Assembly: GCF_004137345.1 (NCBI RefSeq)
Contig: NZ_SDWV01000005.1
Span: forward strand, 62,001-126,000
From: Nocardioides zhouii
GTDB taxonomy: Bacteria; Actinomycetota; Actinomycetes; Propionibacteriales; Nocardioidaceae
Reading direction: 5' to 3'
Length of the DNA stretch: 64,000 nucleotides
Part shown: piece after piece, positions 60,929 through 64,000 of the stretch
Numbering within the stretch: the first letter of the stretch is position 1
How the letters are laid out: each line of letters opens with the position of its first letter
The notes under the pieces: generated by a model
The model's database searches: none
The model's input: the letters and a program-made list of their open reading frames with translations, nothing else
Told to the model about the DNA's origin: nothing
Program-made: the position numbers and the translations under genes

Positions 60929-61942
60929 TCAGCCCATCTCCGCCTTGGTGTCGCGCGCGATGAAGGAGTTCATCATGTCGAGCGCGGTCATCTTGCCGTC
61001 GACGACGGCGTCGACGGCTGCGGCGATGGGGGCGTCGACGCCGGTGCGCTCGGCGAGGGCAAGCAGCGACTTGCAGGACTTGGCGCCCTCGGCGACCTGG
61101 CGCGTCGAGGCGTAGATCTCCTCGGTCGTCATGCCCTGGCCGAGGCGCTCGCCGAACGTACGGTTGCGCGAGAGCGGCGACGAGCAGGTGGCGACGAGGT
61201 CGCCGAGCCCGGCGAGGCCCATCAGGGTCAGCGGGTTGGCGCCCTGGGCGGTCGCGAGGCGCGCGGTCTCGGCGAGGCCCCGGGTGATGACCGAGGCGGT
61301 CGTGTTGTCGCCGAAGCCGAGCCCGACGGCCATGCCGACCGCCAGGCCGACGACGTTCTTGTACGCCCCGCCGATCTCGCAGCCGAGCACGTCGACGGAC
61401 GTGTACGGCCGGAAGGACGGGCCGTGGGTGATCGCCTGCAGCTCCTTGGCGCGGTCCTCGTCGAGGCACGCGACGACCGAGGCCGCGGGCTCGCGGCGAG
61501 CGATCTCGCGGGCCAGGTTGGGCCCGCTGATCACAGCGATCCGCTGGGCCGAGGCGTCGGTGACCTCCTGGATCACCTCGCTCATCCGCATCAGCGTGCC
61601 GAGCTCCACGCCCTTCATCAGCGAGACCAGGGTGGCCTTCTCCGGGATGATCGGCGCCCACGCGGTGAGGTTCTCGCGCAGGCTCTGCGACGGCACCGTC
61701 AGCACGACGACGTCGGCGTCGGCTGCGACCTGCTCGGGGTCGGTGGACGCACTCACCGACGGCGGGAGCTCGATGCCGGGGAGGTAGTCGGTGTTCTCGC
61801 GGCGCTCGTTGATCGCCTCGACGACCTCCTCGCGGCGCGCCCACAGGGTCACGTCGTTGCCGGCGTCGGCCAGGACCAGCGAGAACGCCGTCCCCCACGA
61901 CCCGGCGCTGAACACGGCGACCTTCTTCCTCGACTCGGTCAT
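60929..61942 (-). CDS. gpsA: NAD(P)+-dependent glycerol-3-phosphate dehydrogenase
   Basis: GpsA reduces dihydroxyacetone phosphate to sn-glycerol-3-phosphate for phospholipids. The 337-residue protein has [22 protein letters not shown] at the NAD-binding start, [24 protein letters not shown] and the catalytic Lys in [13 protein letters not shown]. The ATG at 61942 overlaps the plsC stop by 4 bases. It follows the acyltransferase gene, giving a short lipid-synthesis operon, as in mycobacteria next to ddl. Confidence 0.95.
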   Translation of the reverse strand: MTESRKKVAVFSAGSWGTAFSLVLADAGNDVTLWARREEVVEAINERRENTDYLPGIELPPSVSASTDPEQVAADADVVVLTVPSQSLRENLTAWAPIIPEKATLVSLMKGVELGTLMRMSEVIQEVTDASAQRIAVISGPNLAREIARREPAASVVACLDEDRAKELQAITHGPSFRPYTSVDVLGCEIGGAYKNVVGLAVGMAVGLGFGDNTTASVITRGLAETARLATAQGANPLTLMGLAGLGDLVATCSSPLSRNRTFGERLGQGMTTEEIYASTRQVAEGAKSCKSLLALAERTGVDAPIAAAVDAVVDGKMTALDMMNSFIARDTKAEMG

Positions 61943-62742
61943 CGGCTTCGCCTCTTCCTGGAACGTGGGCTGGAACGGGGGTGGGAACGGTGCGGGTCCT
62001 CGACGGGGTTGCCGATCTCGCGTACGCCGGTGGCGCGCGGGTCGTACCTCTCCGCGGGTGGCGTGCCCCCGCGCAGGTCGGCCACGATCGCGGTGATCGC
62101 AGTCATGATGCGGTCCGTGGCCTCGGCGATGGTCTCCGGGCTCGTCGGCTGGGACGCGAGGTCGTCGAGCCGCACCGGGTCGCCGGCCTTCATGACGATG
62201 TTCTTGCGCGGCAGCAGGTGCGGCGTCTTCGTGTACGGCGGCAGGACCTCCTGCGCACCCCACTGGCCGACGGGGATCACCGGGCAGCCGGTCGCCAGGG
62301 CGATGCGGGCAGCACCGGTCTTGCCCTTCATCGGCCAGAGGTCGGGGTCGCGGGTCAGCGTGCCCTCGGGGTAGATCACGATGCACTCGCCGTCGTCGAT
62401 CGCCCGGACTGCCGCGTCGTACGCGCCGACGGCGTTGCGGCTCAGCCGCTCGACGGGGATCTGCCCGGCCGAGGAGAGGAAGCCGCCGAGCGCCTTGTTG
62501 CGGAAGAGCCCCGACTTCGCGAGGTAGCGCGGCACGCGACCGTGGTCGTACACGAAGTGCGCCGACAGCAGCGGGTCGACGTGGGAGATGTGGTTGATCG
62601 CGACGATGCAGCCGCCGGTGGCGGGGATCTTCTCGCCGTCGATCCAGGTGCGGGAGGTGGCGGCGAGCAGCGTGGGCTTGAGGATGGACGCCGCGACGGT
62701 GATGGCCCAGCCGCGATCCTGCTCCAGCTTCCTGACGCGCAC
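61939..62742 (-). CDS. plsC: 1-acyl-glycerol-3-phosphate acyltransferase (PlsC family)
   Basis: The enzyme acylates lysophosphatidic acid to phosphatidic acid at the membrane. The 267-residue protein has the catalytic NHISHVD (His and Asp) and the substrate motif [12 protein letters not shown], plus [12 protein letters not shown] hydrophobic stretch near the N-terminus ([15 protein letters not shown]) may be the membrane anchor. The GTG at 62742 (MRVRKLEQD) is preferred, because GGGGAGG sits five nucleotides upstream; the GTG at 62748 overlaps that site. It overlaps gpsA by 4 bases. Confidence 0.9.
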   Translation of the reverse strand: MRVRKLEQDRGWAITVAASILKPTLLAATSRTWIDGEKIPATGGCIVAINHISHVDPLLSAHFVYDHGRVPRYLAKSGLFRNKALGGFLSSAGQIPVERLSRNAVGAYDAAVRAIDDGECIVIYPEGTLTRDPDLWPMKGKTGAARIALATGCPVIPVGQWGAQEVLPPYTKTPHLLPRKNIVMKAGDPVRLDDLASQPTSPETIAEATDRIMTAITAIVADLRGGTPPAERYDPRATGVREIGNPVEDPHRSHPRSSPRSRKRRSR

Positions 62743-62893
62743 CGTCACCTCCCCTGCCTTCGCCCTGCCTCTGCCCTGCCCTCGCACTGCTCAGGACCCG
62801 GTCGACGCTCGCTGCGTCGCGAGCAGGCTACTCGGTCGGACGGGCGGTGGGACGCGTCCGCCGCGCTGTCGTCGGATGGGAGGATCTGCGGTG

Positions 62894-63592
62894 ATGTGCA
62901 CCCCCACTTCTCCCCCTGTCCCGGCTCCCGACACCACCGCTCGGTGCGTGGTCGTCGTACCCGTGAAGCCCCCTGCGCTCGGCAAGTCGCGGCTGGTCGG
63001 GCTCTCCGACGAGCAGCGCCGCGAGCTGGCCGAGGCGTTCGCGCTCGACACCGTGCAGGCTGCCTCCCGGACCCGCGGAGTGGCGGCCGTGCTGGTCGTC
63101 ACCGACGACTTCCGCCTCGCCGCGGCGATGCGCGACCTGGACACCGGGGTCGGCGTCGAGGTGATGCCCGACGGGGCGAGCGAGGACCTCAACGCAACGC
63201 TCGTACAGGCCGCTGCAGAGGTCGTACGCCGCTGGCCGGACGCCGTGCCGGTGGCACTGTGTGCCGACCTCCCGGGGCTCCGGTCCGACGAGCTCGCCGA
63301 CGTGCTGGCCGACTCGGTCGCGGAGGTGTCGGCCGGACGCGCCGCCTTCGTGCGCGACCGCGCCGGTGTGGGCACGACGTTGTACGCCGCTCCCCACGAC
63401 CGGTTCGCTCCGGGTTTCGGGCCGGGCTCCGCGCAACGGCACCACGGGGCCGGTGCCGTCGAGGTGGGCGCAGCCGCGACCAGCGTGCGCACCGATGTCG
63501 ACGACCTGGCCGACCTGGGCGCCGTCCTCGTCGCCGGCGTCGGCCCGCACACGTCGCGGGCAAGCGGAAGGCGGGCCACCCCACTGGGGTGA
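62894..63592 (+). CDS. cofC: 2-phospho-L-lactate (or phosphoenolpyruvate) guanylyltransferase
   Basis: CofC/FbiD activates phosphoenolpyruvate or phospholactate with GTP in coenzyme F420 synthesis. The 232-residue MobA-like protein has [37 protein letters not shown] at the NTP-binding start, and [18 protein letters not shown] with the metal-site Asp. The later region matches CofC proteins. ATG at 62894; GTG at 62891 is equally possible, with GGGAGG upstream. It is divergent from plsC. In M. tuberculosis fbiD lies near hupB and gpdA2, the same relative place. Confidence 0.9.
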   Translation: MCTPTSPPVPAPDTTARCVVVVPVKPPALGKSRLVGLSDEQRRELAEAFALDTVQAASRTRGVAAVLVVTDDFRLAAAMRDLDTGVGVEVMPDGASEDLNATLVQAAAEVVRRWPDAVPVALCADLPGLRSDELADVLADSVAEVSAGRAAFVRDRAGVGTTLYAAPHDRFAPGFGPGSAQRHHGAGAVEVGAAATSVRTDVDDLADLGAVLVAGVGPHTSRASGRRATPLG

Positions 63593-63598
63593 CCCGCC
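63570..63598. terminator. bidirectional terminator, cofC and hupB tail
   Basis: GGCGGG/CCCGCC extended by CACCCC/GGGGTG after one C-A mismatch, with an ACT loop. It overlaps the cofC stop and lies 18 bp past the stop of the opposite gene. The same stem layout is used at 18654-18686. Confidence 0.65.
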
Positions 63599-63615
63599 CT
63601 CGGTGCTGGTCGAGC

Positions 63616-64000
63616 TCAGGACTTCTTGGCGGCCGTCTTCTTGGCCGTCGTCTTCTTCGCAGGTGCCTTCTTGGCCGGGGCCTTCTTGGCGGTGGTGGTC
63701 TTCGCCGCCGCCGTCTTGGCCGGAGCCGCCTTCTTGGCGGGGGCCTTCTTGGCGGTCGACGCGGTGGCCGTCTTCTTGGCGGGTGCCGCCTTCTTGGCAG
63801 CTGCCTTGGCCGGTGCCTTCTTGGCGACCGTCTTCTTCGCCGGTGCCGCCTTCTTGGCCGGAGCCTTCTTGGCGGGCGCAGCCTTCTTGGCGGCGGTCGT
63901 CTTGGCCGGAGCCGCCTTGGCCGGAGCCTTCTTGGCAGGCGCCGCCTTCTTGGTCGCGGCACCGGTCACGGCAGCAGCTGCTGCGCGCACACTGGCGGGC
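63616..64000 (-). CDS. hupB: Lys/Ala/Pro-repeat tail, probably of HU-type histone-like protein HupB (5' end outside window)
   Basis: The visible 128 residues are almost only Ala, Lys, Pro and Thr, in repeats of [10 protein letters not shown] type, ending KKTAAKKS. The frame is open to the right edge, so the gene begins outside. Actinobacterial HU (HupB) has an N-terminal HU domain and such a histone-H1-like tail that binds DNA, and M. tuberculosis hupB lies close to fbiD/cofC. The HU domain itself is not visible, so another Lys/Ala-rich DNA-binding protein is possible. The tail is longer than that of mycobacterial HupB. Confidence 0.6.
   Translation of the reverse strand, partial: PASVRAAAAAVTGAATKKAAPAKKAPAKAAPAKTTAAKKAAPAKKAPAKKAAPAKKTVAKKAPAKAAAKKAAPAKKTATASTAKKAPAKKAAPAKTAAAKTTTAKKAPAKKAPAKKTTAKKTAAKKS

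Overview
The window is high-G+C DNA with dense, often overlapping genes, many GTG starts and a typical actinobacterial protein set. I would place it in the Propionibacteriales, close to Nocardioides. The reasons are the composition, the Ala/Lys-rich tail of a histone-like protein, a TrmD fused to an acetyltransferase, and a gene order that largely matches the Mycobacterium tuberculosis block from rlmN/cdsA up to hupB. The genus is an inference from these traits, not a computed result.

Layout, left to right. 1-2.8 kb: the end of a RIO-like kinase gene, a LOG-family protein and a GT4 glycosyltransferase. 2.9-9.0 kb (minus strand): rlmN, a small membrane protein, cdsA, frr, pyrH, tsf, rpsB. 9.5-14.2 kb: an M23-like exported protein, then xerC, dprA, a ComM/YifB ATPase and YraN. 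14.4-20.4 kb: DUF2469, rnhB, lepB, rplS, trmD-GNAT, rimM, khpA, rpsP and a RimJ-like acetyltransferase. 20.4-24.0 kb: VanW, an amidohydrolase, a NYN-domain protein and an M29 aminopeptidase. 24.0-29.7 kb: ffh, glnD, glnB, amt. 30.0-33.9 kb (plus strand): two cell-surface polysaccharide genes that interrupt the conserved amt-to-ftsY order. 34.0-40.4 kb: ftsY, a methyltransferase, a small membrane protein, a thioesterase and smc. 40.5-46.6 kb: an accessory block with an LVIVD-repeat exported protein, GNAT, a class V aminotransferase, a GlcD-like oxidase, an MFS transporter and a small coiled-coil protein. 46.7-47.2 kb: a parDE toxin-antitoxin module set into the 3' end of mutM. 47.3-55.2 kb: mutM, rnc, rpmF, DUF177, coaD, rsmD, recG, a DAK2 protein, rpmB. 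55.4-62.7 kb: thiL, a RAM-domain protein, a DUF3515 lipoprotein, ddl, a Cys/Met-metabolism PLP enzyme, an ECF sigma pair, gpsA and plsC. 62.9-64 kb: cofC and the tail of a probable hupB.

Functional themes. Ribosome and translation genes (S2, EF-Ts, RRF, L19, S16, L32, L28, RimM, TrmD, RsmD, RlmN, KhpA, RNase III) sit with the protein-export system (Ffh, FtsY, LepB). Nitrogen control (Amt, PII, GlnD) forms one operon. Phospholipid synthesis (CdsA, GpsA, PlsC), peptidoglycan precursor synthesis (Ddl), CoA, thiamine and F420 cofactor genes, and chromosome maintenance (XerC, Smc, RecG, MutM, RNase HII) fill the rest.

The signals most worth a second look are these: a parDE islet flanked by two copies of the mutM 3' end; a symmetric cluster of four hairpin repeats between two convergent genes; a 22-bp-arm hairpin at the very start of lepB; a Cys-less Ada-like module at the end of ribosomal protein S2; and ten genes with a TANNNT box only 6-7 nt before the start codon, which implies leaderless transcripts. 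No tRNA, rRNA, CRISPR array, prophage or insertion sequence was seen.
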